Below, in pieces: positions 18,679-26,736 of a DNA stretch of 64,000 nt. Position numbers and translations under genes: made by a program. Source of the stretch: Gammaproteobacteria bacterium (GTDB lineage Bacteria; Pseudomonadota; Gammaproteobacteria; HK1); assembly GCA_022824305.1 (NCBI GenBank), contig JAJEAD010000054.1, forward strand, positions 124,001 through 188,000. Reading direction: 5' to 3'. The notes under the pieces were generated by a model, which had not been told where the DNA came from, ran no database searches, and was given only the letters and a program-made list of their open reading frames with translations. Position 1 is the stretch's first letter, and the number at the start of each line of letters is the position of its first letter.

Positions 18679-19067
18679 GACCAATGTCCTCTCGTAAGCT
18701 GCGAGCATACCGACGCGCCGAGGTACGAACCAACGGGAGTGAAGAGTCGACGCGCGCCACACCACCGTTGGGCCTCGAACGCACGCTGCCAACAGATCGC
18801 CGTGACATCGGACCGACGCAGCCCCAGATGCGGCGTTCAAGCGCCGACGTTCTCGGAGGCCTTGTTGAACGCGGGATCTGCATCTGCCGGGCGGAACACT
18901 GTTACCGCTCTCCAGACCAGACGTCACCGCAGACGCCTCGATGCGGGACGGCCCGGGAGGCGAGGGACAACAAGCGCGAAACGCAGCAGGGCCTTTGCTG
19001 GCAGAACGACGGTGACGCGAGCGGCTATGCGGCGGATGGGGTGACAGTGCTCGCGGCAGGAGTGAAG
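18679..19067. other. Intergenic region between darT and tRNA-Arg
   Basis: About 390 bases with no recognisable gene. The longest plus-strand frame ends in RARQDSNL, the usual translation of the reverse of a tRNA 3' end, and is an artefact. No integrase, no second copy of the tRNA 3' end and no clear direct repeat were seen. The darTG promoter must lie here. Confidence 0.5.
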
Positions 19068-19144
19068 TGGCGCGCCCGACAGGATTCGAACCTGTGACCT
19101 TTGGCTTCGGAGGCCAACACTCTATCCAGCTGAGCTACGGGCGC
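19068..19144 (-). tRNA. tRNA-Arg (anticodon CCG)
   Basis: 77 nt on the minus strand. Acceptor arms GCGCCCG (5', 19144-19138) and CGGGCGC (3', 19078-19072) pair perfectly, with discriminator G and a genomically encoded CCA (19070-19068). The D-arm GCTCAGCTGGATAGAGT, the anticodon stem TTGGC/GCCAA with loop CTCCGAA (anticodon CCG, reading CGG arginine codons) and the T-arm ACAGGTTCGAATCCTGT are all canonical. Confidence 0.97.
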
Positions 19145-19245
19145 CGCGCGTCACGATGATACGCCAGTCATGGCGAAATGGGGCGGGAACCCCGCCGTTC
19201 CGGCTTAGAATGCGCGCTTCGCATGCGCCGGGACCGGGAAAGCGG

Positions 19246-20028
19246 ATGGCGACAGAGCTCGCGGCAGGTGACGAGACCGGGGGGAAGGCTCCCCGCGCGC
19301 ACCACCGCGTCTCCGGCGGGAAGACGGTGTACGGTGCGCGGCTCGGCATACTCTCGCTCGAGACCCGGTTTCCGCGGGTGCCGGGCGACATGGGCCATGC
19401 CGGCACCTGGCCTTTCCCGGTGCTCTACGCGGTCGTGCCGGGAGCGTCGCCCCGGCGGGTGGTGCGAGAGCGCGCCGAGGGGCTGCTCGGACCCTTCGTG
19501 GACGCGGCGCGCTCCCTCATTCGGGCGGGCGCGGACGGCATCACCACCAGTTGCGGGTATCTCTCCCTGTTCCAGGCCGAGCTGGCGGCGGCCTGCGACG
19601 TGCCGGTGGCGGCGTCCAGCCTGATGCAGGTGCCCATGGTGGAACGCGTGCTGCCGCCGGGAAGGCGGGCCGGGGTGCTCACGGTGTCGGCCGCGGACCT
19701 GAGCCCCGCCCATCTCATCGCGGCGGGCGTCGCGGCGGACACGCCGGTGGCCGGCACGGAATCGGGCCGGGAGCTGTCCCGCGTCCTGCTCGGCGACCTG
19801 CCGCACCTCGACGTGGAGAGGGCCGAGCAGGACGTGCTCCACGCCGCGGACGCTCTGTGCGTGCAACATCCCGAAGTGGGCGCCATCGTGCTGGAGTGCA
19901 CGAACATGATGCCCTACGCCGCCGCGACAAGGCGCCGGACGAACCTGCCCGTCTACGACATGTACAGCTTCGCGACCTGGTTCCACTACGGCCTGGAGCC
20001 GCGGCGCTTTCCCCGCGATTTCGAATGA
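19246..20028 (+). CDS. Aspartate/glutamate racemase-like protein
   Basis: 260 residues from ATG 19246 (GGGAAAGCGG upstream); the frame extends to 19156 without a better start. Two short blocks with conserved cysteines, DGITTSCGYLSLFQ and VGAIVLECTNMMPYAA, match the two catalytic Cys of the Asp/Glu/hydantoin racemase fold, each in a thiol-based deprotonation half-site. Between them lies SLMQVPMVERVLPPGRRAGV, a family nucleotide-like loop. The exact substrate (amino acid, hydantoin or maleate-type isomerisation) cannot be read off. It overlaps the next small ORF by ATGA and heads the gene string leading into a carbohydrate-type ABC transporter. Confidence 0.75.
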   Translation: MATELAAGDETGGKAPRAHHRVSGGKTVYGARLGILSLETRFPRVPGDMGHAGTWPFPVLYAVVPGASPRRVVRERAEGLLGPFVDAARSLIRAGADGITTSCGYLSLFQAELAAACDVPVAASSLMQVPMVERVLPPGRRAGVLTVSAADLSPAHLIAAGVAADTPVAGTESGRELSRVLLGDLPHLDVERAEQDVLHAADALCVQHPEVGAIVLECTNMMPYAAATRRRTNLPVYDMYSFATWFHYGLEPRRFPRDFE

Positions 20029-20198
20029 GCAGGGTCGGATTCGCGCAGATGGACTGGGTCGACGTGCTGACGCGCTTCTCGACGCCGGCGGACGACTTCG
20101 CGGAGGTCGTGGCGGAGGTCGGCGTCAATCCCCTGATCGCGACGGGCGGCACGCTGGTGGCGGTGGACGCGCTGGCGGCGCCCGGCAAAGCGGAGTAG
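20025..20198 (+). CDS. 57-residue ORF of unknown function coupled to the racemase gene
   Basis: Starts at ATG 20025, overlapping the racemase stop (ATGA), and ends seven bases before the DM13 gene, so it fits a translated operon member. Sequence features are few: an acidic amphipathic N-half (WVDVLTRFSTPADDFAEVVA) and a C-half with small hydrophobic residues (LIATGGTLVAVDALAAP). It has no signal peptide or known motif. It could also be a non-coding gap. Confidence 0.4.
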   Translation: MSRVGFAQMDWVDVLTRFSTPADDFAEVVAEVGVNPLIATGGTLVAVDALAAPGKAE

Positions 20199-20205
20199 CA
20201 GACAG

Positions 20206-20691
20206 ATGAAACGGTTTATCGTCGGCCTGATCGTGGGCCTGGTGGTGGGAGGCACGGGCGGCTTCCTGCTCGGCGTCTACACCCTTCCCATCCTGGTGGA
20301 GTGGCGGCACGGGGTTCAGGAACGGGAGGCTCCCCCGGAGGTCGTGGAGGGCGACCCGAGCGGCGCCTTCGATCGGAACAGCCCCGGGTCCGATGCGACG
20401 CACTGGGGAGAGGGAGAAGTCCGCGTGTCGCAGGGGGAGCTCGTGTTCGAGGAGAACGTGCGACTCTCCCCGGGGCCGGACTACCGCGTCTACCTCACCA
20501 AGCGCTTCGCGCAGACCCGGGAGGAGTTCCTCGAGATCAAGCCGGAAGCGGTGGAGATCGCCAGCCTGGAGGTGTTCTCGGGGCCTCTGGCCTTCCCCAT
20601 TCCGCCGGAGATCGACACCGACGTCTACGACAATGTCGTGGTGTGGTGCGAGGCCTTCGCGATGTACATCGCGAGCGCGCGCCTGGAATGA
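20206..20691 (+). CDS. DM13-domain membrane-anchored protein
   Basis: 161 residues. An N-terminal membrane anchor (FIVGLIVGLVVGGTGGFLLGV) with basic start is followed by a periplasmic DM13 domain (about 65-160): GEVRVSQGELVFEENVRLSP, then GPDYRVYLTKRF and a C-terminal DNVVVWCEAFAMYIASARL carrying the conserved Cys. DM13 domains are proposed to act in redox or electron transfer in the cell envelope. It lies 16 nt before the permease gene of the sugar-type transporter, in the same orientation. Confidence 0.8.
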   Translation: MKRFIVGLIVGLVVGGTGGFLLGVYTLPILVEWRHGVQEREAPPEVVEGDPSGAFDRNSPGSDATHWGEGEVRVSQGELVFEENVRLSPGPDYRVYLTKRFAQTREEFLEIKPEAVEIASLEVFSGPLAFPIPPEIDTDVYDNVVVWCEAFAMYIASARLE

Positions 20692-20707
20692 GGACGCGAG
20701 GCGACTG

Positions 20708-21526
20708 ATGCGGGGACGTCGCCTCTGCTCGCGGCTGCTGCCCCACGCCGTGCTGATCGTGTTCAGCGCGCTCATCGTCCTGCCCCTGGTGTGGCTGTTG
20801 CGGGTCGCGCTCACCGACAAGGCGACCGCCTACAAGATTCCACCCGAATGGGGAGAGATGCACCTCGCCAACTTCGTGGAGATCTTCACCGGCTACCCTT
20901 TCTTCAACTACTTCCTCAACAGCTTCGCCGTCGCGGCCGGGGCCACCCTGGTGGCGCTGCCGCTCGCCGCCGGAATGGCCTACGCATTCGCCCGCTACAA
21001 CACCGGCGGCCTGTCACTGCGCCTCTTCGTGCTTTCGAGCCAGATGCTGCCCCCGGTCATCCTCGTGCTCCCGCTGTTCACGCTCTTCCTCAAGGCCTCG
21101 CTGCTCAACACGCTGCCCGGACTCGTGACGGCCCACATGACGATCAGCCTGCCCTTCCTCGCCTGGCTCCTGATCGCCTTCTTCGAGGGTGACGTGGCGC
21201 TTCTGGAGCAGGCGGCGCGAGTCGACGGCGCCTCGCGATTCCAGGCCTTCCTGCGCGTCACCCTGCCGGTCGCCTCCCCGGGGATCCTCGCGGCCGGTCT
21301 CCTCGCATTCATCCTGAGCTGGAACGAGTTCCTCTTCGCGCTGATCCTCAGCGGTCCGCAGACGAACACGCTGCCGGTGGGACTCTCCTCGTTCCAGACC
21401 CATCGCGGCGTCGACATCGCGTTGCTCTCCGCCGCCACCATCTGCGCAATCCTGCCGGTGTTCCTCCTGCTGCCCTTCATGCGCAGGTACCTGGTGAAGG
21501 GACTCTCGCTCGGGGCGCTCAAGTGA
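20708..21526 (+). CDS. Carbohydrate-type ABC transporter permease (MalG-like)
   Basis: 272 residues from ATG 20708. Six predicted membrane helices, starting with HAVLIVFSALIVLPLVWLL. The cytoplasmic EAA loop is LLEQAARVDGASRFQAFLRV followed by TLPVASPGI, which contacts the ATPase. This loop and the terminal KGLSLGALK are typical of the second permease of family 1 sugar importers. The matching binding protein, first permease and ATPase follow on the same strand, although this permease unusually comes first. Confidence 0.9.
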   Translation: MRGRRLCSRLLPHAVLIVFSALIVLPLVWLLRVALTDKATAYKIPPEWGEMHLANFVEIFTGYPFFNYFLNSFAVAAGATLVALPLAAGMAYAFARYNTGGLSLRLFVLSSQMLPPVILVLPLFTLFLKASLLNTLPGLVTAHMTISLPFLAWLLIAFFEGDVALLEQAARVDGASRFQAFLRVTLPVASPGILAAGLLAFILSWNEFLFALILSGPQTNTLPVGLSSFQTHRGVDIALLSAATICAILPVFLLLPFMRRYLVKGLSLGALK

Positions 21527-21555
21527 GCGCGCCCGGACCGGCCTTGAGAGTCGCC

Positions 21556-21577
21556 CCGGGAGCATTCATCATCCCGG
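21556..21577 (+). other. Intercistronic hairpin before the binding-protein gene
   Basis: CCGGGA (21556-21561) pairs with TCCCGG (21572-21577) around a 10-base loop in the 91-base gap between permease and binding-protein genes. Such hairpins commonly protect the highly expressed binding-protein segment of transporter transcripts; no T-tract follows, so it is not a clear terminator. Confidence 0.35.
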
Positions 21578-21617
21578 CGCGGCTCTGTTTCTCAACAACC
21601 TGGAAGGAGACGAGATC

Positions 21618-22898
21618 ATGCGACGCATTCTGATGACCATCGCGGTGCTGGCCCTGTGCGCGGGCGCGGCCCGGGCGGAAACGATCCGAATTCTCATGGA
21701 GACGGTGCCCGACACCCGTTACATCCAGGAGTTGCTGCCGCAGTTCGAAGAGCAGAGCGGGATCGATGTCGAGATCGAGGCAATCAGCTACATCGACATG
21801 CACTCCAAGCTGGTGCCGCAGCTCATCTCGCCGCAGGGCAGCTACGACCTCATCGTGGTGGACTTCTACTGGGTCGGCGAGTTCACCAAGGCGGGCTGGC
21901 TGATGCCGCTCGACGACCTCGTCGCGCGTGACGGCGTCGACGTCGGCGTGTACGTCCCCAAGCTGATGGACCTCGTCGGCAGGGTCAACGGAGTTCTCTA
22001 CATGCTGCCCTTCTACAACTACTCCATGGCCGTCATCTACCGGCAGGATCTCCTCGACGATCCGGCCGAGCAGGCGGCATTCAAGGAAATGCACGGCATG
22101 GATCTGAAGGTGCCGGAGACCTGGGACGAGTACTGGAAGCAGGTGGAGTTCTTCACCCGAGACAACGACGGCGACGGCGAGCGCGACTTCTTCGGGACCG
22201 TCATCCAGGGTCAGCGCGGCGACTGCATCTCCATGCAGTGGGCCAACTACCTGTACTCCCAGGGAGGCCGCTACCACGACGAGAACTGGAACCCCCTGCT
22301 CGACAGCGACGAGGCGATTCGCGCGATGCAGTACTACCGGGAGGCGGTCGAGAACTACAGCCCGGCCGGTTCGGAGTCCTACTGCTTCGACGAAGCCTTC
22401 AACGTCATGGCCCAGGGCAAGGCCTACAGCTTCGTCACCTTCAACATCCTGTACGCCGGCTTCGAGGATCCCGAGTCCTCCACGGTGGCCGGGAAGGTGG
22501 GCATCGCGCCCAATCCGGGCGGCGGCCTGAACGGCGGCTGGGGATGGGCCATTCCCAACTCGAGCCCGAACAAGGAGGCGGCGTGGAGCTTCATCAAGTG
22601 GGCGGAGTCACCGGAGGTCGCCAAGGAGCGCGCGATGCTCGGCGGCGCCCCCACCCAGGCCCCCATCTTCACGGATCCGGACGTCGTGGCGGCGCGGCCC
22701 TACTACCCGATCCTGGGAGAGATCCTGGCCGGCACCCAGGATTTTCCGGTCTTCACCTACACCACGGAGTTCGTGGAAGAGGTCGGCCGGGAGCTCAACC
22801 TGGCGGCTACCGGCCAGAAGCCCGTTCCCGAAGCCATGGCGGCAGCGCAGGAGGAGCTGCGCAAGCTCCTCGTGAAAGACGGCAAGATCTCCGAGTAG
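21618..22898 (+). CDS. Sugar-type ABC transporter extracellular binding protein (family 1)
   Basis: 426 residues with a strong AAGGAG ribosome site. Signal peptide MRRILMTIAVLALCAGAARA (cut before ETIRIL). The mature protein opens as a family 1 solute-binding protein (hydrophobic strand, LLPQFEEQSGIDVEIEAIS) and contains YDLIVVDFYWVGEFTKAGWL, and later AWSFIKWAESPEVAKERAML, the C-terminal family signature. Many aromatic residues (Tyr/Trp/Phe) line the sequence as expected for a sugar or polyol pocket. Ligand unknown; the convergent operon with an FGGY kinase suggests a polyol, sugar or amino-sugar. Confidence 0.9.
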   Translation: MRRILMTIAVLALCAGAARAETIRILMETVPDTRYIQELLPQFEEQSGIDVEIEAISYIDMHSKLVPQLISPQGSYDLIVVDFYWVGEFTKAGWLMPLDDLVARDGVDVGVYVPKLMDLVGRVNGVLYMLPFYNYSMAVIYRQDLLDDPAEQAAFKEMHGMDLKVPETWDEYWKQVEFFTRDNDGDGERDFFGTVIQGQRGDCISMQWANYLYSQGGRYHDENWNPLLDSDEAIRAMQYYREAVENYSPAGSESYCFDEAFNVMAQGKAYSFVTFNILYAGFEDPESSTVAGKVGIAPNPGGGLNGGWGWAIPNSSPNKEAAWSFIKWAESPEVAKERAMLGGAPTQAPIFTDPDVVAARPYYPILGEILAGTQDFPVFTYTTEFVEEVGRELNLAATGQKPVPEAMAAAQEELRKLLVKDGKISE

Positions 22899-22925
22899 CG
22901 GCATCCGGCGCTCGGCCTCGCTCCG

Positions 22926-23816
22926 ATGACGGGGGCTGACGCGCACACACTGGCCCGGCGAGACCGGCGCTTTGGGTATCTGCTCACGGCGCCGGGCCTC
23001 GCCGCGCTCATGCTCGTCATCACCTTTCCTCTCCTCTTCGCCCTCTTCACCAGCTTCTACGACTACACCCTGCTGAACCCCCGCCACGACGATTTCATCG
23101 GCGGGGAGAACTACCTGGAGGCCTGGGAAGAGGAGTACCTCGCAGGCTCGTTCTGGGTAACTCTGAAATTCGTCCTCGCCTCGGTGGTCATCGAGTTCGT
23201 GATCGGCTTCTCGGTGGCGCTTGCGCTTCACGCCGTCAACCGCTTCAAGACGGTCTACTACCTGATCCTTCTCGCCCCCCTGCTCATCAATCCGGTGGTG
23301 GTGGGACTGCTGTGGCGCATGCTGCTCCACGCCGAGCTCGGCATCGCAAACTACGTCATCGGTCTCTTCGGCATATCGCGGGTCAACTGGCTGGGCGACA
23401 TCGGGGTCGCGTTCTGGACGGTGGTGCTGGTCGACATCTGGCACCAGGTCTCCTTCATGGCGATTCTCCTGCTCGCGGGTCTCGCCGCCCTGCCGCGCGA
23501 GCCCTACGAGGCCGCGAGGATGGACGGCGCTTCGGCGTTCCGCTGCTTCCTGCACATCACGCTGCCGCTGATGCGTCCCGTCATCATGGTCGCCCTGCTG
23601 CTGCGCCTCATCTTCGCGATCAAGACCTTCGACATCATCTTCATCATGACCAAGGGCGGTCCCGGCACGTCGACCGACCTCGTGAGCTACTTCATCTACC
23701 GCGCCGCCTTCTTCGGGCTCGACATCGGGCGCGCATCGGCGATGTCGGTGGGCCTGCTGGTGATCGTCCTCGCCCTGACCACCTACCTCTTCCGCTACAT
23801 GCGATCGCTCAGGTAG
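22926..23816 (+). CDS. Carbohydrate-type ABC transporter permease (MalF-like)
   Basis: 296 residues, six predicted membrane helices beginning with YLLTAPGLAALMLVITFPLL. EAA loop: LPREPYEAARMDGASAFRCF followed by LHITLPLMRPVI. The phrase TFDIIFIMTKGGPGTSTDLV before the last helices is diagnostic for the first permease of sugar importers. It lies between the binding protein and the ATPase gene, with gaps of 27 and 9 bases. Confidence 0.92.
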   Translation: MTGADAHTLARRDRRFGYLLTAPGLAALMLVITFPLLFALFTSFYDYTLLNPRHDDFIGGENYLEAWEEEYLAGSFWVTLKFVLASVVIEFVIGFSVALALHAVNRFKTVYYLILLAPLLINPVVVGLLWRMLLHAELGIANYVIGLFGISRVNWLGDIGVAFWTVVLVDIWHQVSFMAILLLAGLAALPREPYEAARMDGASAFRCFLHITLPLMRPVIMVALLLRLIFAIKTFDIIFIMTKGGPGTSTDLVSYFIYRAAFFGLDIGRASAMSVGLLVIVLALTTYLFRYMRSLR

Positions 23817-23825
23817 CTTGACGCC

Positions 23826-24929
23826 ATGGCCCGAATCACCCTCCAGGGCATCACCAAGACCTACGGCCAGGAGGTCGTCGCGGTCGATGCCGTGGACCTC
23901 GAGATCCGGGACGGCGAGTTCATGGTGCTGCTCGGTCCCTCGGGCTGCGGCAAGTCGACCACCCTGCGGATGATCGCGGGCCTCGAGGAAATCAGCGCCG
24001 GAGAGATCCGGATCGACGGCCGCGTCGTGAACGAGGTGGATCCCGCGGACCGGGACCTCGCGGTCGTCTTCCAGAACTACGCGCTCTACCCGCACATGAC
24101 GGTCTCGGGGAACCTGTCCTTCGGGCTCCGCCTGCGCGGAGTCGACGCCTCCGAGATCGAGCGCCGCATCAACGTGACCGCAACCATGCTCGGGATAGAG
24201 GGCCTGCTCGGTCGCCGGCCCCGGGAGCTGAGCGGCGGCCAGCAGCAACGCGTTGCGCTCGGGCGGGCCCTGGTGCGAGAGCCTGTCGCGTTCCTGTTCG
24301 ACGAGCCGCTCTCCAACCTCGACGCGAAGCTTCGTTCCGCCATGCGCACCGAGCTCATCAAAATCCACCGGGACCTCGGCCGGACCATCCTGCACGTCAC
24401 CCACGACCAGGTCGAGGCGATGACCATGGGGGAGCGGATCTGCATCATGCGCGACGGGCGGGTCGTCCAGACCGGCCCGCCGCTCGAGGTCTACCGCCGG
24501 CCGGTGGACACCTTCGTCGCGGGCTTCCTCGCGAGCCCGCCCATGAACCTGCTGAACGCCAGGATCGCGGGTGAGAGCGGCGCCCTCGTGGTCGACCTCT
24601 CGCCGGTGCGGCTCCCCGTGCTCTCCGATCGCGAGGAGGCCCTGGCCCCCGGCCGCGATTCGGCGATCACCTTCGGGATTCGGCCGGAAGACCTTCACGC
24701 GGAGCCCGTGCCCCGCAACGCCGCTCCCCTCGACGTGGAAGTCGTCGCGGTCGAGGCGCTCGGCCCGGAGGTGGTGCTGATCGCAGCGCTCCCCGGCGGA
24801 GAGGAAATCTCGGCCCGCCTCGGTCGTGACTTCAGCGCCCCGCCAGGGTCCGGGGTTCGGCTCTACGCGGACCTCGAGCGGGTGCATTTCTTCGATGCCG
24901 GGAGTGGACGGGCCTTGGGCGAGAAGTGA
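23826..24929 (+). CDS. Carbohydrate-type ABC transporter ATPase (MalK/UgpC family)
   Basis: 367 residues. Nucleotide-binding domain (1-235): Walker A GPSGCGKSTTLRMIAGLEE, Q-loop FQNYALYPHMTV, signature LSGGQQQRVALGRAL, Walker B FLFDEPLSNLDAKLR and switch HVTHDQVEAMT. The C-terminal TOBE/regulatory domain (about 240-367, FGIRPEDLHAEPV) is typical of MalK-type ATPases, which often serve one or several sugar transporters. It closes the plus-strand operon and converges with the flavoenzyme operon (65 bases between stops). Confidence 0.95.
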   Translation: MARITLQGITKTYGQEVVAVDAVDLEIRDGEFMVLLGPSGCGKSTTLRMIAGLEEISAGEIRIDGRVVNEVDPADRDLAVVFQNYALYPHMTVSGNLSFGLRLRGVDASEIERRINVTATMLGIEGLLGRRPRELSGGQQQRVALGRALVREPVAFLFDEPLSNLDAKLRSAMRTELIKIHRDLGRTILHVTHDQVEAMTMGERICIMRDGRVVQTGPPLEVYRRPVDTFVAGFLASPPMNLLNARIAGESGALVVDLSPVRLPVLSDREEALAPGRDSAITFGIRPEDLHAEPVPRNAAPLDVEVVAVEALGPEVVLIAALPGGEEISARLGRDFSAPPGSGVRLYADLERVHFFDAGSGRALGEK

Positions 24930-24994
24930 CCGGGCCGCGACGCCCCGCCCGGACGAACCTCGTTCCCGCAAGGCATCTCGGGGCGATTGACCTG

Positions 24995-26446
24995 TCAGGC
25001 GCCCTCAGTGGCGGCGGGCTCCGGTCCGGTATCACCGAGCGCGGCGAGCTCGCCGACGGTGAGGGGCTTGACGGGCGGGCGGATGCGGTAGTGTCCGACC
25101 TCTCCGACGCCCGTTCGCCGGCGCTTCGCGAAGATCTCGCTCACAATCGTCCCGCACATTCGGCCCTGGCACGGTCCCATGCCGCAGCGGGTGAAGGCCT
25201 TGGCCTGGTTGGGACCGAGGCAGCCGTGGGCGAGGACGCGGTCGATTTCCGACACGTCCACCTCCTCGCAGCGGCACACCACGAGCCCGGGTCGCGATGG
25301 GCGCAGCACCGTCTCGTCCGGCTCGAAGGCGATGTCCAGGAACTCCCGGAAGCGCCAGTGCCGGGCGAGCGATGCGTGGTGCGGCCGGGCAAGCGCATCG
25401 CGCCGGCGCGAATCAATCTTCCCCAGGCGGTGAGCCGCCTCCAGGGCGGCGACGCGGCCTGCGACCATCGCGGCCTCCGCGCCGAGAATTCCGGCGCCGT
25501 CTCCTGCAACCAGCAGCCCCGGCTCGCTCGTGTTTCCCCATTGGTCCCGCGCGGGGCGGAATGCGTGTTGCCGCTCGTCCCAGGCGTGCTCGATCTGCGC
25601 CGCGAGGGTGAGGTGGACGCTCGGAACGACGCCCTCGTGCAGGAGCACCAGCGGCGCCGGCATGGACCGGCTCCGCTCACGGTGCGTGAAGCACACCGAC
25701 TCGACCCGGTCCACCCCGTCGAGAGCTAGGTTGGCGACATCGAGGGTCTCCACTCCAGCGCGTGCCATCTCGCGGCGCCAGGCGAGCCCCTTGCGAAGCG
25801 CTCCCGGCATCGCGAGCGCGGCCGGCAACGCGCGGGGGCGACGTCGGATCCGGGCCGCCGGCGCCGCCGTGAACAGCACCGCCCGGAGCGGCGCCCCGGC
25901 GCGAAGAAGCTGGCTGGCAACCACGTAGACGAGCGGGCCGGAGCCGGCGATGACCGCGGGCGCGTCCGGGACGAGTCCCGAGCTCTTGAGCAGGGTCTGC
26001 GCGGCGCCCACCGACATCACCCCGGGGAGGGTCGCTCCGGGAATCGGCACCGCGCGTTCCTGGGCGCCGGTCGCGGCGATGACACAGCGAGCGCGCATGA
26101 ACTTCGCGCTTCCGCTTCGGAGGATTCCCAGTTCGAAGGGGGCACTTGCGTCCTGCCGGCGCGCGACGGCGCCTATCTCCCACACTGCGGTGCTCGGCAT
26201 GTGTCGCGCCCCGCAGCGGCGAAACGCGCGGACCAGAGCCGCTCCCGCCCGGTAGTCTTCGCCGAGCGCGTGGGCGGCGCCCGGTCGTCCCGAGGCGACC
26301 GCTTCCACGTTGCGGTAGATCTGTCCGCCCGGAGCCGCCTGCTCGTCGAGCACGAGCACCTCGACGCCCTGCTCGCGGGCGGCGACCGCAGCGGACATGC
26401 CGGCAGGCCCCGCGCCCACGATCGCCAGCTCGACGACCTCGCTCAA
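24995..26446 (-). CDS. FAD/NAD(P)-type oxidoreductase with BFD-like [2Fe-2S] site (HcnB / opine oxidase subunit A type)
   Basis: 483 residues from TTG 26446, which overlaps the upstream stop (TTGA). N-terminal dinucleotide fold VELAIVGAGPAGMSAAVA; second nucleotide-binding stretch VIAGSGPLVYVVASQLLRAG. Near the C-terminus VVCRCEEVDVSEIDRV and KAFTRCGMGPCQGRMCG form the Cys-X-Cys...Cys-X4-Cys [2Fe-2S] site of BFD-like domains. This architecture is found in HcnB, octopine/nopaline oxidase A subunits and D-hydroxyproline dehydrogenase beta subunits, which pair with a DAO-type subunit and a small ferredoxin-like subunit; exactly those two genes precede it. Together they should oxidise a C-N or C-O bond and pass electrons to the respiratory chain. 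Confidence 0.88.
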   Translation of the reverse strand: MSEVVELAIVGAGPAGMSAAVAAREQGVEVLVLDEQAAPGGQIYRNVEAVASGRPGAAHALGEDYRAGAALVRAFRRCGARHMPSTAVWEIGAVARRQDASAPFELGILRSGSAKFMRARCVIAATGAQERAVPIPGATLPGVMSVGAAQTLLKSSGLVPDAPAVIAGSGPLVYVVASQLLRAGAPLRAVLFTAAPAARIRRRPRALPAALAMPGALRKGLAWRREMARAGVETLDVANLALDGVDRVESVCFTHRERSRSMPAPLVLLHEGVVPSVHLTLAAQIEHAWDERQHAFRPARDQWGNTSEPGLLVAGDGAGILGAEAAMVAGRVAALEAAHRLGKIDSRRRDALARPHHASLARHWRFREFLDIAFEPDETVLRPSRPGLVVCRCEEVDVSEIDRVLAHGCLGPNQAKAFTRCGMGPCQGRMCGTIVSEIFAKRRRTGVGEVGHYRIRPPVKPLTVGELAALGDTGPEPAATEGA

Positions 26447-26736
26447 TCCGGCACCACGCGCGCGCCGCGCTGGCGGCGGACCCGCATGCCGGCCCGCACC
26501 TCGACCATGCACGCTTGCCGGTTCGGCTCGCCGTCGATCTCGACCAGACACTCGTGGCAGTTCCCGATGAGGCACCACGGGCCGCGCGGCGCACCCGAAA
26601 CCGGGGTGGTGCGGAAGGTGAGAACGCGATTCGCAAGCAGTGCGGCCGCGACGGAATCGCCCGCTCGCGCCTCGAAGGGCTCCCCTTCGAAATCGAAGGG
26701 GATGCGCCCGGCGGGATCAGGCAGCCTGCGGAACAT
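26443..26736 (-). CDS. Small [2Fe-2S] subunit of the flavoenzyme (HcnA-like)
   Basis: 97 residues. Ferredoxin fold (IPFDFEGEPFEARAGDSVAA at the start) with cluster ligands in CLIGNCHECLVEI and the last Cys in NRQACMVEV. HcnA/opine-oxidase-type small subunits have this size and motif. ATG 26736 lies 20 bases inside the upstream DAO gene and the stop overlaps the next start, so all three subunits are translationally coupled and should form a complex. Confidence 0.88.
   Translation of the reverse strand: MFRRLPDPAGRIPFDFEGEPFEARAGDSVAAALLANRVLTFRTTPVSGAPRGPWCLIGNCHECLVEIDGEPNRQACMVEVRAGMRVRRQRGARVVPD

Noticed and set aside
18684..19097. Plus-strand frame ending RARQDSNL
   Set aside because: This ending is the common translation of the reverse strand of tRNA genes; no other coding evidence.
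16965..19144. Integrated element with att sites at tRNA-Arg
   Set aside because: No integrase and no second copy of the tRNA 3' sequence was found by eye, so only proximity is reported.
22608..24971. Minus-strand frame of 787 codons over the sugar transporter
   Set aside because: Antisense to a permease and an ATPase with all canonical motifs; no ribosome site or recognisable domain.
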